This document shows, in pieces, positions 9,401-18,339 of a stretch of DNA of 64,000 nucleotides. The notes beneath the pieces were generated by a model that was not told the DNA's origin, made no database searches, and saw nothing but the letters and a program-made list of their open reading frames with translations. A program made the translations under genes and the position numbers. The stretch is taken from positions 4,546,971 to 4,610,970 of the forward strand of contig OZ244776.1 of the NCBI GenBank assembly GCA_965219515.1, in the 5' to 3' direction. Source of the DNA: Ilyomonas sp965219515. Lineage in GTDB: Bacteria; Bacteroidota; Bacteroidia; Chitinophagales; Chitinophagaceae. Numbering within the stretch: position 1 is the first letter of the stretch; each line of letters opens with the position of its first letter.

Positions 9401-9885
9401 TTAAAGGATTCGATTTGCTTCTTTTTGCACAGGGCGTAGGAAAACGAGATGCCATGATTCGCGGCGAGCAGGTAGAGCCGTTTCATGTTGGCTATGGCGG
9501 AACCATGTACACGCATCAAACCGATTTTTGGACGCCAACCAACCCAAACGCCAAATGGCCGAAATTGTCTGAAAACGGATCAGCCGATAATGCAAATAAT
9601 TACCGCACCGGCTCCGATATTTTTTTATTTAATGCAGCTTATGCACGTTTAAAAAATCTGCAGATCGGTTATACCATTCCGCAGCGCATTACATCAAAGG
9701 CAGGAATGAGTAAGGTGAGAATTTATTTTACGGGTCAAAACCTCATTACGCTTACCAACCTCTCCTTTTTCGATCCTGAAATTACAGAGTTTAACAACAA
9801 TACCGACCTCGGTGCCGGAGCCAACAGCGCCCGCGCTTATTTTTTGCCCGTATTTTATGGCGGCGGGTTAGACATTACGTTTTAA
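6403..9885 (+). CDS. SusC/RagA-family TonB-dependent outer-membrane transporter with STN domain
   Basis: A 1160-residue importer of the SusCD type. A long N-terminal signal region (hydrophobic at about 19-36) is followed by an STN signalling domain (INLHVKDEKLATVFDKIE through YEVVNDKIILR, about 58-127), a carboxypeptidase-like regulatory domain (ITGKVTDDKGAPINGASV, about 168-250), the TonB plug (DVVVVGYSTQKRSSVTGAV; SISILKDAGAAAIYGSRAANGVI) and a 22-strand-type barrel ending in an aromatic-rich C-terminus (GGGLDITF). The STN domain shows that it signals to the FecR protein encoded upstream. Together with the SusD protein it should import glycans into the periplasm. The 137 bases before it hold two copies of ATACTGTTT. 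Confidence 0.97.
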   Translation: MKNKRFILPDREVRSGFPLFKSLFICLFLILAVNGFAQTVFAFQSSGKQGGRRQEVKKINLHVKDEKLATVFDKIEKQVNYVFVYSNDDVNTTQRVSVDVKDADVADVMQIIAKQIDKDYEVVNDKIILRSKQKGTTDNGLQTFGNTSNNLAEASATYFKNQKADIVITGKVTDDKGAPINGASVTVKGTTTGTVTDENGNYTLRIGDELSTGTIVFSSVGFTAKEELLNGRKTVNVSLIAEDNTLNDVVVVGYSTQKRSSVTGAVDVVGRKSLEDRPVTNLTLALQGTSPNLIIQQNNFEPGQSPNLNIRGLGTLGDNTPLVVIDGIIGGDINLINPNDVASISILKDAGAAAIYGSRAANGVILITTKKGSKNAKPTVSYSGNYGVQSPRVTYKPVDAWENAYYKNVSLVNSGLAPAYTPQQIRDFQAKGNGDWRVDNIVQDAPQQAHNITVSGGGANNTYLLSAGYLDQRNNFVGPDYGYKRYNVRLNLSNDIGKLKLNTIISYTKVQNKDHSSNAGTLLVDASRVPLYYSFQDTAGNYLTNPVSAELNPKGILEKGGYRKADDDEFFGNFNAEYSITNDLKIRGLFGGTVRSNGTFSRVIPVSFFPGSSYGSNRDVGNVNSKSLFTNVQLIAQYTKSFGVHNVDVLVGGSNESFDSKASAIFQILTDPALGIPTTGTIIDPTRSYNTNDATTETSLNSLFGRVAYNYREKYFAEFNFREDASSKFATGNRAGFFPSGSLAWRVSEENFMQGIKSSISNLKLRVSYGVLGNQNVNAYQYQTTFFNYPNSYGFNNNIVGGAGFSLGNPDLTWEKAATFNAGIDAGFFKNKLSVSFDYFNKTTSDILYAREDVPQLFGAGFPSYNVAKVRNKGWEAKATYNIPGKTVVQTISANIADNLNELLKLSSGATEQVLGKEEFQFLRRIGQPITVYYGYKRDGYFQNLDDLKDDAKPVGATVSPGDVKFVDRNGDGVIDDQDKFILGNPFPRYTFGFTYTIAVKGFDLLLFAQGVGKRDAMIRGEQVEPFHVGYGGTMYTHQTDFWTPTNPNAKWPKLSENGSADNANNYRTGSDIFLFNAAYARLKNLQIGYTIPQRITSKAGMSKVRIYFTGQNLITLTNLSFFDPEITEFNNNTDLGAGANSARAYFLPVFYGGGLDITF

Positions 9886-9903
9886 CAATCATAAAAAAGA
9901 ACT

Positions 9904-11550
9904 ATGAAATATTGTTTGCCTATACATAAAATTTTTTTTCTATCGCTGCTGTTGTTGTTTGCAGCAAGCTGTAAAAAGCTTGATCTCGCACCAACAGATC
10001 GTTATACCGAACTTACTTTCTGGCAATCTTCTGCAAACGTAAACAACTCGCTGAACAACTGTTATAATGGTATTTATTACAGTGGTGCTGTTTTTTATAA
10101 CGAAGGGCTTTCCGATAATGCCGTTGCCAAACCCAGCAGCGGCAATAGTACGAGTGCTATTGCAAGCGGTAATTTCACGCCTACGCTGGATCGTTTCCGC
10201 AGCGACTGGGCGAATTATTACGGGGGAATCAAATCTTGCAATATTTTTTTAGAAAATGTAGATAAAAACACATCGCTGACCGAGGCAGCCAAAGAAAGAA
10301 TGAAAGCAGAAGTTCGGTTCATTCGCGCCTGGCATCACTTTAACCTGATGAAATGGTATGGCGATGTGCCGTTGTTAGATCACGACATTACCCCTGATGA
10401 AGCTAAAACCATTGCCCGCAGCCCAAAGGCTGATGTTGAAAAGTTTATTAGTGATGAATTAGATGCGGTGGCGGCGGTGTTGCCCACCAATACGCAATAT
10501 GCCGATGCCGACAGAGGACGCATTACAAAAGGTGCTGCGCTTGCCCTGAAAGCCAGAATGCTGTTGTATGATGGTGATAAAATGCAGGATGTAGTTGCCA
10601 TTTGCGAGCAACTCATGAACGACCAAACTGCAAACGGTACTTATGCGCTGGCAGCCGGCTACAGCGATTTGTTCAGCAATATGGATGTAAATAAAACAAG
10701 TAACGAAAGCATTTTGGCGTTGCAATATGTTCCTACCCTTCGCACCTGGGGCGATTATTTTGATTTTGCACCTATTTCTGCCGGAGCGCGTACCACTGGC
10801 TTATCACCTACGCAGGAACTGGTGAATTCTTATATTATGCTCAACGGAAAAACCATTGGTGAGGCGGGTTCCGGTTATGATGAAAACGATCCTTATACGA
10901 ATCGTGATCCGCGCCTGACAGCAACAGTTGTATATGATCAATATGAATGGAAAAACCCCGATGGCAGCACACAAATCATTTATATAAAACCAGGCTCTGC
11001 ACCGGCGGGGGCTTCTTCTGCCAACGAATACAGCAATTCCGGTCAGGGCACGCAAACCGGTTATTACTGGCGTAAATACTGGGATCCAAAATATACCGCA
11101 CCCGGCATTAGCTCAGGTCTCAACATTTATCTCATTCGCTATGCCGAAGTATTGCTGATGTATGCCGAAGCCAAAAATGCGATGGGGCAAATGACGGAAG
11201 CGGTTTGGAACCAGACCGTACAGGCTTTACGCCGTCGGGCTGGCTTTACCGAAGACGGAGCATTAAACTATCCGGGCAGCAGTGCCGACATGACAACCAT
11301 TATCCGTAATGAACGCCGGTGCGAAATGGCAATGGAAGGCATCCGCATAGACGATATCCGCCGCTGGAAAACGGCAGAAATTGTAATAAACGGATGGGCG
11401 CATGGCGCGAAGTATGGAGATCCTACGGTAGACAACGGTTATATCAGGGCACAACTGCGCGTATTTGACCCGGGCAAGCATTACCTGTGGCCGGTTCCGC
11501 CAACGGAAGTTGCTTTAGATGCAAACCTTACCCAAAACCCGAATTATTAA
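9904..11550 (+). CDS. SusD/RagB-family outer-membrane glycan-binding lipoprotein
   Basis: A 548-residue surface lipoprotein. The signal peptide ends at a lipobox, LLLFAASC, with Cys as the first mature residue. The body has the SusD signatures LDLAPTDRYTELTFW near the N-terminus, AEVRFIRAWHHFNLMKWYGDVPLL in the TPR region, and the C-terminal family motif NERRCEMAMEGIRIDDIRRWK followed by KHYLWPVPPTEVALDANLTQNPNY. It captures glycan and delivers it to the SusC barrel encoded 18 bases upstream. The pairing and order are canonical. Confidence 0.97.
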   Translation: MKYCLPIHKIFFLSLLLLFAASCKKLDLAPTDRYTELTFWQSSANVNNSLNNCYNGIYYSGAVFYNEGLSDNAVAKPSSGNSTSAIASGNFTPTLDRFRSDWANYYGGIKSCNIFLENVDKNTSLTEAAKERMKAEVRFIRAWHHFNLMKWYGDVPLLDHDITPDEAKTIARSPKADVEKFISDELDAVAAVLPTNTQYADADRGRITKGAALALKARMLLYDGDKMQDVVAICEQLMNDQTANGTYALAAGYSDLFSNMDVNKTSNESILALQYVPTLRTWGDYFDFAPISAGARTTGLSPTQELVNSYIMLNGKTIGEAGSGYDENDPYTNRDPRLTATVVYDQYEWKNPDGSTQIIYIKPGSAPAGASSANEYSNSGQGTQTGYYWRKYWDPKYTAPGISSGLNIYLIRYAEVLLMYAEAKNAMGQMTEAVWNQTVQALRRRAGFTEDGALNYPGSSADMTTIIRNERRCEMAMEGIRIDDIRRWKTAEIVINGWAHGAKYGDPTVDNGYIRAQLRVFDPGKHYLWPVPPTEVALDANLTQNPNY

Positions 11551-11574
11551 ATTATAAAAGCTAAACAAACCGCT

Positions 11575-12744
11575 ATGAAACATACGATTGCCAAAAGCGC
11601 TTTCTTCTTTTTACTTATTTGTATTTTATTCAACTATTGTAAAAAAGATACCAGAAACATTGACCAAAACCTCACCGCAGTGCCTGCTTTATTTGCACCG
11701 GATGATAATGTTTATATTAAACTTGACCCGACTGCCAATCCAACGCATGTGTTTCAGTGGGATCAGGCAAGAGCGGCAGACGGCTCGCTGGTGTTGTATG
11801 AAGTGGCTTTTGATCAGGCAGGCGGCGATTTTTCCAAACCGTTTTATACCAAAGTATCTGATGGCGGGGGCGTACAAAATCAGTTGACGCTTACCGATGG
11901 CGACCTTAGTAAAATTGCGGCTTTGGGAGGCGCTGCTTTCTTTGAACGAAAACAATTCATCTGGACGGTGCTGGCTTCCAAAGGCACGAACGTAGTGCCT
12001 TCTGCCGAATCGCGCACCATTGACCTCGAACGTCCCGGCGGCTTTGATGTGTTGCCTTCGCAATTGTACATTACCGGCAATGCAACGGAAGGTGGCGATG
12101 TACTGGCGAATGCATTGCAAATGAAGCAAACGGCTGCTGGTGAGTTTGAAATTTTTACCAAACTAAAACCAGGCACTTACCAGTTTGTGAATGCAAAAAC
12201 GGGTACGCCTGATAAATATTATACATTCACTAAAAACGGAGCTTTAACCATTGGCGTAGATAGCATGGTAACTTATACCGATACGCCGAAGATTGTGCGC
12301 ATCAATCTTGATTTTAATAACATCAACGCGACGTATGCTACGGTAAAAACAATGCAGTTCTGGTACGGGCAGGCGAATGATGTTTTATTTACGTTGCCTT
12401 ATGAATCAAATGGCTTGTGGCGCTATAACGGCTGGACGGTAAACCTGCTTGAAGTAGCCTGGGGACTGGAAGATCGCTATAAATATAAAATGGTGATTGA
12501 TGATGGCACCGGCGATAAAGATCAATGGGTAAATTCTACCTTTAATGATCCTCCCGGTCAGGACGGACAATATCCGAGCAGCGTGGATTATAGAAGCATT
12601 GATCTTTCGGTAAACAATAACAGCCAGTACGACTGGGGCTGGAAATTCGATCGTAATTATCTGACGCAGGGCAGCGTTGCCGATTTCTGGGTTTCGCTTC
12701 GCGGCAGCGACAGCACTTATACGCAAAATTATCAGAAAGAATAA
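11575..12744 (+). CDS. SusE/SusF-like outer-membrane glycan-binding lipoprotein
   Basis: 389 residues with a lipoprotein signal peptide (LLICILFNYC, Cys 22). The N-terminal part (PTHVFQWDQARAADGSLVLYEVAFDQ) is a SusE-type Ig-like domain. The rest has beta-rich segments such as LYITGNATEGG, KPGTYQFVNAKTG and LWRYNGWTVNLLEVAWG, which resemble starch-binding-like modules of SusE/F. It lies 24 bases after susD and before a strong terminator, the normal third position of such operons. It probably binds the substrate at the cell surface. No enzyme motif was seen. Confidence 0.85.
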   Translation: MKHTIAKSAFFFLLICILFNYCKKDTRNIDQNLTAVPALFAPDDNVYIKLDPTANPTHVFQWDQARAADGSLVLYEVAFDQAGGDFSKPFYTKVSDGGGVQNQLTLTDGDLSKIAALGGAAFFERKQFIWTVLASKGTNVVPSAESRTIDLERPGGFDVLPSQLYITGNATEGGDVLANALQMKQTAAGEFEIFTKLKPGTYQFVNAKTGTPDKYYTFTKNGALTIGVDSMVTYTDTPKIVRINLDFNNINATYATVKTMQFWYGQANDVLFTLPYESNGLWRYNGWTVNLLEVAWGLEDRYKYKMVIDDGTGDKDQWVNSTFNDPPGQDGQYPSSVDYRSIDLSVNNNSQYDWGWKFDRNYLTQGSVADFWVSLRGSDSTYTQNYQKE

Positions 12745-12774
12745 AGGATACAACAAGCAGTCTGATAAAAAGCG

Positions 12775-12804
12775 CGCCGGTTGTCTAACCGGCGTTTGTT
12801 TATT
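12775..12804 (+). terminator. rho-independent terminator after the SusCDE operon
   Basis: A perfect 8-base GC-rich stem, CGCCGGTT (12775-12782) and AACCGGCG (12787-12794), with loop GTCT, is followed by TTTGTTTATT. It separates the SusC-D-E genes from the UnbV/FG-GAP gene. Confidence 0.85.
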
Positions 12805-12930
12805 GATGATTTCAATTGAGCCAATAAAATATGGTTGATACAGATTCGTACATGAATTTGCACGATACATTTGAAAAAATCAATCTAAGCTGATTGGTAG
12901 TAAAAGTGAAAATTGGTTGTTTTTATAACA

Positions 12931-15900
12931 ATGAAAGTTTATTGCATTACATATTGCCTCTTTTTCACGCTTTTTCTTTTTGTTTCGTGCAGAAACAAAA
13001 GTCCATTGTTTGTTCAATTACAACCACAACAAACGGGAATTGGTTTTATCAATCATGTTGCCGATACCGATTCATTGAACATACTGACTTATCCTTATCT
13101 TTTTAACGGTGCGGGCGTTGCTGTAGCTGATTTTAATCATGATGGAAAAGAAGATATTTTTTTTGTTGGCAATAAAAAAAGCAGCAACAAATTGTATTTT
13201 AATAAAGGCAACCTTACGTTTGAAAATGTAACAAACAAAGCCGGCGTTGAAGGCAAATCCGACTGGTGCACAGGCGCAAGCACTGTTGATATAAATGGCG
13301 ATGGCTGGATGGATATTTACATTAGCACCGTTAGCATTCCCGGCTTGTTGCAAAGCGCAAACGAGCTTTATATCAACAATGGCATTTCTCTGTCTCCTTT
13401 GGGAGAGGGCAGGGGCGAAGTTACCTTTACCGAAGCTGCACATCAATATGGACTTGACTTTACAGGTCATACCACGCAAGCCGCTTTTTTTGATTATGAT
13501 AATGATGGCGACCTCGACTGCTTTTTATTAAATCATCCGATTGCGTATGCCGATGATTACAGAACCATTGCGCAAAGAAAAATTACGGATTCCGTTTCGG
13601 GCGATAAATTACTTCGTAATGACAACAATCATTTTGTTGATGTAACCGCAGCAGCTAACATATACAGCAGCAGCATTGGTTATGGATTAGGCATTGCCGT
13701 TGGCGACATTAACAACGACGGCTGGCAAGATATTTATATAAGCAACGATTTTAAGGAAAACGATTATTGTTATATTAACAATGGTTCTTTTCTCTCTCCT
13801 TCAGGAAAGGGTTGGGGCGAGGTTACCTTTACTGAAAACGCAAATGAATTATTTGCTCATACCAGCCGCTTTTCTATGGGCAACGATATGGCCGATTATA
13901 ACAACGATGGCTGGCTCGACATCATGACACTGGATATGTTATCGCAGGATGAAAGGATTGTAAAATCATCCGTGTCGGATGATGATATTGAAACCTATAA
14001 TTACAAACATCACTTCGGGTTTCATTACCAGTTTTCAAAAAACTGTTTGCAGCAGAATATAGATGGAACCTATTTTGTTGAAAAAGGTTTGCAGCAAGGC
14101 GTTGCTGCCAGCGACTGGAGCTGGGCGCCCTTGTTTGCCGACTTTGATAACGACGGAAATAAAGACCTGTATATCAGCAATGGCTTTACCTATCGTGTAA
14201 ATGATTTAGACTTTAATGCCTTTAGCCAAAATACATTGACAAGCAATCAGAAAAAGAATATTGCTACAAACAAATTTGTGTTGGTGCAGCACATACCCAA
14301 TGGTGCGGTAGCCGATTATTTTTACCTGAATAAAAAAGAAGATGGCTTTGCCGATGCTTCTGCTGAGGCAGGCTTTACCTCGCCTACGTTAAGCAACGGC
14401 GCAGCGTATGCCGATTTAGACAATGATGGTGATCTTGATCTTATCGTAAACCGGATGAATGAACCGGCCGGTATTTATCAAAACAATATGCCGCATAAAA
14501 ATTATGTGCAGATACAATTAAATGGCGCAGGGCTAAATACCAATGGTATTGGTGCGAAGCTGTATGTGTTTGCCCCAGCCGGAATGCAGTTTTTACAGCA
14601 ATCAACGGTGCGCGGTTTTATGTCTTCTGTTTCGCCTTTGCTTCATGTTGGTCTTGATTCGGAAACTCAGATAGACAGCTTGTTGATTGTATGGTCTTCG
14701 GGCAAAGGGCAATGGTTAAAAAAAGTGGAAATCAATAAAACCATTGTGCTGGATGAACTGAATGCAACTAAAGAGTTCACTCCTTATCAGCCAAAAAAAA
14801 TTATAGATACAACCTGGCAAAATAAAACCGCATTATCCGGTATACATTTTATTCATGCCGAAGACCGGTTTGATGATCTGAACGTACAGCCGCTATTGCC
14901 TCATAGCCTTGCCACGCAGGGACCCGCATTAGCTACGGCTGATGTAAATGGCGATGGCTTGCCCGATCTATTTGCGGGCGGAGCCAAAGATGAAAGTAGC
15001 GCTTTGTTTATCCAGAATAAAGACGGCTCATTTACAAAATCGGTACAACAAACTTTGTTGCAAGACAGTGCTTATGAAGATATTAATGCTGAATTTTTTG
15101 ATGCCGACGGCGACAAAGACACCGACTTGTATGTAACCAGCGGCGGCAACGAATTTTATGGAAGAAATGAATGGCTGACTGATCGTTTATACATCAATGA
15201 CGGCAATGGAAATTTTGAACGAAGCCGTACGCTGCCGAATTTATACGAAAACAAATCATGCGTAGCAGCGTGCGACTGGGACAAAGACGGCGATATTGAT
15301 CTATTTGTAGGTGGCAGAGCCAACGCCCGCATGTATGGTTATACGCCTGCTTCGGTGATTTTGCAAAACGATGGAAAAGGAAATTTTTCAGAAGTAACGG
15401 ATGCCGTTGCAAAAGGCTTGCAAAACGTAGGTATGGTTACAAGCGCGGTTTGGTCGGATATAGATAAAGACGGCTGGAAAGATTTGATTGTTGCCGGAGA
15501 ATGGATGCCGGTTACCGTTTTCAAAAACAACAAAGGCAAGCTGGAAAAACAAACAAAAGATGAGTTAAGCAAAACCAACGGCTGGTGGAGTTGCATGTAT
15601 GCAGATGACATAGATGGTGATGGAGATGAAGATTTTTTGCTGGGCAATTGGGGAACAAATTCAAAGCTAAAAGCGTCGGCTGATTTTCCATTGCGCATGT
15701 ATCTTGCCGACTGGGATAATAATGGTGAAACCGAACCCATTCTTTGTGTCTCATCAAACAAAAATTATTATACTTTTTTAGGTAAATCGGATTTGGAAAA
15801 AAGGCTGCCTTCCATTAAAAAACAATTTTTAAAATATGGAGATGCGGCAGGCAGAACGGTGAATGAGATATTTGGTAACAAAGCAGTGAAGCAATCGCGC

Positions 15901-16266
15901 CGGATGCAGGCGTTTACACTGCAATCGTCCGTATTGTGGAATGATAAAGGCAGCCTTCGGTTAGAAGCGCTTCCTTCATTTATGCAGGCTGCGCCCCTGT
16001 TTTCGTTTGCATCGTACGTAGATAAATACGGAAAGAAAAATTACATAGCAGGCGGCAATTTTTTTGGAGTTTCGCCTTATGAAGGAAGATACGATGCCAT
16101 GCTGCCAACCTGTTTTCAGTTTCAAAATCATAAAGCCATTAAAACAGGCTGCATCAATGAACAAGGTTGCGTTCGCAACATAAAATATATAACATTGGCA
16201 ACGGGCAAACAAATACTGCTGATAGCAAAGAATAATGATACGCTTACCGTATTGATGAAAAAATAA
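12931..16266 (+). CDS. FG-GAP/VCBS-repeat lipoprotein with UnbV/ASPIC domain (CRTAC1-like)
   Basis: About 1111 residues from the ATG at 12931; an upstream TTG at 12913 would add six residues, but the signal peptide (MKVYCITYCLFF, lipobox FVSC) fits 12931. The body carries many calcium-binding D-x-N/D-x-D-G blades typical of beta-propellers (VADFNHDGKEDIFFVGN, DFDNDGNKDLYISNG, DWDKDGDIDLFVGG). In the middle is the UnbV/ASPIC domain (VQIQLNGAGLNTNGIGAKLYV to IDSLLIVWSSGKGQW). Such proteins are common beside Bacteroidota SusCD loci, but their function is not established; surface binding is likely. Two 13-codon repeat insertions sit in the first third (see repeats at 13388 and 13791). Confidence 0.9.
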   Translation: MKVYCITYCLFFTLFLFVSCRNKSPLFVQLQPQQTGIGFINHVADTDSLNILTYPYLFNGAGVAVADFNHDGKEDIFFVGNKKSSNKLYFNKGNLTFENVTNKAGVEGKSDWCTGASTVDINGDGWMDIYISTVSIPGLLQSANELYINNGISLSPLGEGRGEVTFTEAAHQYGLDFTGHTTQAAFFDYDNDGDLDCFLLNHPIAYADDYRTIAQRKITDSVSGDKLLRNDNNHFVDVTAAANIYSSSIGYGLGIAVGDINNDGWQDIYISNDFKENDYCYINNGSFLSPSGKGWGEVTFTENANELFAHTSRFSMGNDMADYNNDGWLDIMTLDMLSQDERIVKSSVSDDDIETYNYKHHFGFHYQFSKNCLQQNIDGTYFVEKGLQQGVAASDWSWAPLFADFDNDGNKDLYISNGFTYRVNDLDFNAFSQNTLTSNQKKNIATNKFVLVQHIPNGAVADYFYLNKKEDGFADASAEAGFTSPTLSNGAAYADLDNDGDLDLIVNRMNEPAGIYQNNMPHKNYVQIQLNGAGLNTNGIGAKLYVFAPAGMQFLQQSTVRGFMSSVSPLLHVGLDSETQIDSLLIVWSSGKGQWLKKVEINKTIVLDELNATKEFTPYQPKKIIDTTWQNKTALSGIHFIHAEDRFDDLNVQPLLPHSLATQGPALATADVNGDGLPDLFAGGAKDESSALFIQNKDGSFTKSVQQTLLQDSAYEDINAEFFDADGDKDTDLYVTSGGNEFYGRNEWLTDRLYINDGNGNFERSRTLPNLYENKSCVAACDWDKDGDIDLFVGGRANARMYGYTPASVILQNDGKGNFSEVTDAVAKGLQNVGMVTSAVWSDIDKDGWKDLIVAGEWMPVTVFKNNKGKLEKQTKDELSKTNGWWSCMYADDIDGDGDEDFLLGNWGTNSKLKASADFPLRMYLADWDNNGETEPILCVSSNKNYYTFLGKSDLEKRLPSIKKQFLKYGDAAGRTVNEIFGNKAVKQSRRMQAFTLQSSVLWNDKGSLRLEALPSFMQAAPLFSFASYVDKYGKKNYIAGGNFFGVSPYEGRYDAMLPTCFQFQNHKAIKTGCINEQGCVRNIKYITLATGKQILLIAKNNDTLTVLMKK
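13388..13426 (+). repeat. dispersed GC-rich repeat, copy 1, in frame within the FG-GAP protein
   Basis: The core TCTCCTTTGGGAGA is a short palindrome followed by GGGCAGGGGCG. It encodes 13 residues (ISLSPLGEGRGEV) that split an FG-GAP motif between NNG and TFTE, where sister blades have only 'DGxG' or 'GN'. Confidence 0.7.
13791..13830 (+). repeat. dispersed GC-rich repeat, copy 2, in frame within the FG-GAP protein
   Basis: TCTCTCTCCTTCAGGAAAGG followed by GTTGGGGCGAGGTTACC is the same element as at 13388, slightly diverged. It again adds 13 residues (SFLSPSGKGWGEV) between NNG and TFTE of another blade, so the element entered two equivalent sites or was copied with the blade. Confidence 0.7.
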
Positions 16267-16295
16267 AATAAACGACCATGACGAAAATGATTTGT

Positions 16296-17444
16296 ATGAA
16301 AAACATAGCGATTCCATTTTTATTGATACTGAGTTTATCGTCTTGCTTAAAGCAAAACCCCGATAATCCGCCCGTTGTTACACCTCCCGATAGCAGCGGC
16401 AATCCTGTTGTAACCTACGACTGGAACAAGATTGCCGACAGTGCGCAAACGTCAATGAACCTGTTCTGGTCGGCATCAGATAAATATTATTTAAAATCAA
16501 ACACAGCAACCGAATGGGCGCAATATTGGCCACAGGCTCATGCCCTGGATATAGCCGTAGATGGTTATCTGCGTACCTCATCTGCCAATTATAAAACAAG
16601 AATGAACGATTTGCTTGCCGGCGTATATGCCAAAAACGGAAATACCTGGCTTAACTTTTATTATGACGATATGGAATGGATGGCACTTGCCAACCTGCGT
16701 GCTTATGCCGTTACCAACGATGTAGCTTTTAAAAATGTAACCGATGTGTTGTGGACGGATATTAAAAACGGCTGGAGCGATGCTTTGGGCGGCGGTATCT
16801 GGTGGCGCAAAGACAATTCTTCTAAAAATACGCCATCTAATATGCCGGCCGCTATTCTTGCTGCACGCCTCTACGAAGCATTTGGCAATGCGGACGATCT
16901 TGCCTGGGCAAAGAAAATATATGACTGGGAAAAGAGTGTTTTGTACGAAAGCGCAACAGGTTTGGTATATGATAATATTGCTGCCGACGGCACAAAAAAC
17001 ACTTCATGGAAGTTTACTTACAATCAGGGAACCTTTATTGGTGCTGCGTTAGAGCTGTATAAAATAACAAAAGATGTTACCTATTTAAACGATGCCATTA
17101 AAGCGGCAGACTATACGCTGAACAGTGGTTTTTATACATTGGGCGGCGTGTTGAAAGATGAAGGCGGTGGAGATGGCGGTTTGTTTAAAGGTGTGTTTGT
17201 ACGTTACTTCAACCGCCTGATTGTTGAAGGCGGCGTGGAAGCTGGTAAAAAAACAAGCTATATAAATTTTATAAAAAAATGCGGCGAAACAATGTGGAAT
17301 TACGGTACCAACAAAAACAATACTTTATTTGGCAGCAACTGGAATATGGCACCAGGCAACGGTGTTGATTTTACCGTTCAGGAAAGCGGCGTAATGTTGC
17401 TGGAAGCATTGGCGGAATTGAAAAAACTGGGTTTGGTTAATTAG
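16296..17444 (+). CDS. GH76 family glycoside hydrolase (endo-alpha-1,6-mannanase type), lipoprotein
   Basis: The ATG at 16296 gives a clean lipoprotein signal (MKNIAIPFLLILSLSSC, Cys 17); an in-frame ATG at 16278 would add six residues. The catalytic domain is an alpha/alpha barrel with the GH76 signature YYDDMEWMALA, whose paired aspartates (residues 124-125) are the nucleophile and acid/base in characterised family members. WWRKDNSSKNTPSNMPAAILAARLY and TYNQGTFIGAALELYK are further family blocks. It starts shortly after the FG-GAP gene (30 bases to this ATG). Known GH76 enzymes cut the alpha-1,6 backbone of fungal mannan, which with the GH92 gene defines the likely substrate of this locus. 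Confidence 0.9.
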   Translation: MKNIAIPFLLILSLSSCLKQNPDNPPVVTPPDSSGNPVVTYDWNKIADSAQTSMNLFWSASDKYYLKSNTATEWAQYWPQAHALDIAVDGYLRTSSANYKTRMNDLLAGVYAKNGNTWLNFYYDDMEWMALANLRAYAVTNDVAFKNVTDVLWTDIKNGWSDALGGGIWWRKDNSSKNTPSNMPAAILAARLYEAFGNADDLAWAKKIYDWEKSVLYESATGLVYDNIAADGTKNTSWKFTYNQGTFIGAALELYKITKDVTYLNDAIKAADYTLNSGFYTLGGVLKDEGGGDGGLFKGVFVRYFNRLIVEGGVEAGKKTSYINFIKKCGETMWNYGTNKNNTLFGSNWNMAPGNGVDFTVQESGVMLLEALAELKKLGLVN

Positions 17445-17512
17445 TTATAAAAAACTGTAGTCTCTGATGAACGTTATGTGATCGGTTATCTTAGCCTGAT
17501 AAAATTTAAAAT

Positions 17513-18229
17513 ATGAAATTCAGTCTATTGCTGTCCATGCTGTTATTCATCAGCAACATTCAGGCGCAAACAACCAACCAGGATGCGGTAAAAAACAAGG
17601 AAGATTTTTCAGACGACTGGGCAGCGCTATCGCATTATGCCAAAGAAAACGAAGTTTTGCCTCCGCCGAAAGAAGCCGGCAGGCGCGTTGTTTTTTTAGG
17701 AAGCTCTATCTTTGAAAGATGGAAAGATTTAGACTCTTCTTTCTTCTGCAATCACGATTACTTAGACAGGGGCATCAGCGGGCAGATTGCGCCGCAGCTC
17801 CTGGTTCGTTTCAGGCAGGATGTAATTGATTTAAAACCCAAAGCAGTAATCATTTTAGCCGGCAGCAACGACATTGCAGCCAACAAAGGACATATCACTT
17901 ACGATCGGATTATGGACAACGTTAAGTCAATGGCAGAACTGGCAACACGTCACGGCATTAAAGTTATTATATGTAAATACCTGCCGGTGTATGATTATCC
18001 GTGGCGCAAAGGGCTGCATCCTGCCGAAAAAATTGTGGCTTTAAATAAAGCGATACAGGCTTATGCAGCCGCCAATCATTTTACAGTACTCGATTATTTT
18101 ACACCATTTGCCGATGAACGCAATGGTCAGAAAGCGGAATTAACAATTGATGGCGTGCATCCCAATAAAGCCGGTTATCAGGTAATGGAAAAAATAACGG
18201 AACAAGCCATACAGGAAGCTCTGAAATAA
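17513..18229 (+). CDS. SGNH/GDSL-family hydrolase, exported
   Basis: 238 residues with a signal peptide (MKFSLLLSMLLFISNIQAQ). The four SGNH blocks are visible: VVFLGSSIFERW (block I, GSS in place of GDS, Ser nucleophile), DRGISGQIAPQLL (Gly, block II), ILAGSNDIA (Asn, block III) and DGVHPNKAGY (Asp and His, block V). Members act as carbohydrate esterases or lipases; the place in a mannan locus suggests removal of acyl groups from the glycan, which is an inference. It lies 68 bases after the GH76 gene. Confidence 0.88.
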   Translation: MKFSLLLSMLLFISNIQAQTTNQDAVKNKEDFSDDWAALSHYAKENEVLPPPKEAGRRVVFLGSSIFERWKDLDSSFFCNHDYLDRGISGQIAPQLLVRFRQDVIDLKPKAVIILAGSNDIAANKGHITYDRIMDNVKSMAELATRHGIKVIICKYLPVYDYPWRKGLHPAEKIVALNKAIQAYAAANHFTVLDYFTPFADERNGQKAELTIDGVHPNKAGYQVMEKITEQAIQEALK

Positions 18230-18339
18230 AGACGAAACTGAGTGATTTCATTCAACAGAATCCAGGCAATAAAAGAAGGGGACGATAACTTTACAAAATA
18301 TAAAATCAATTTCTTAAATAATACTCAATCAACATTATT

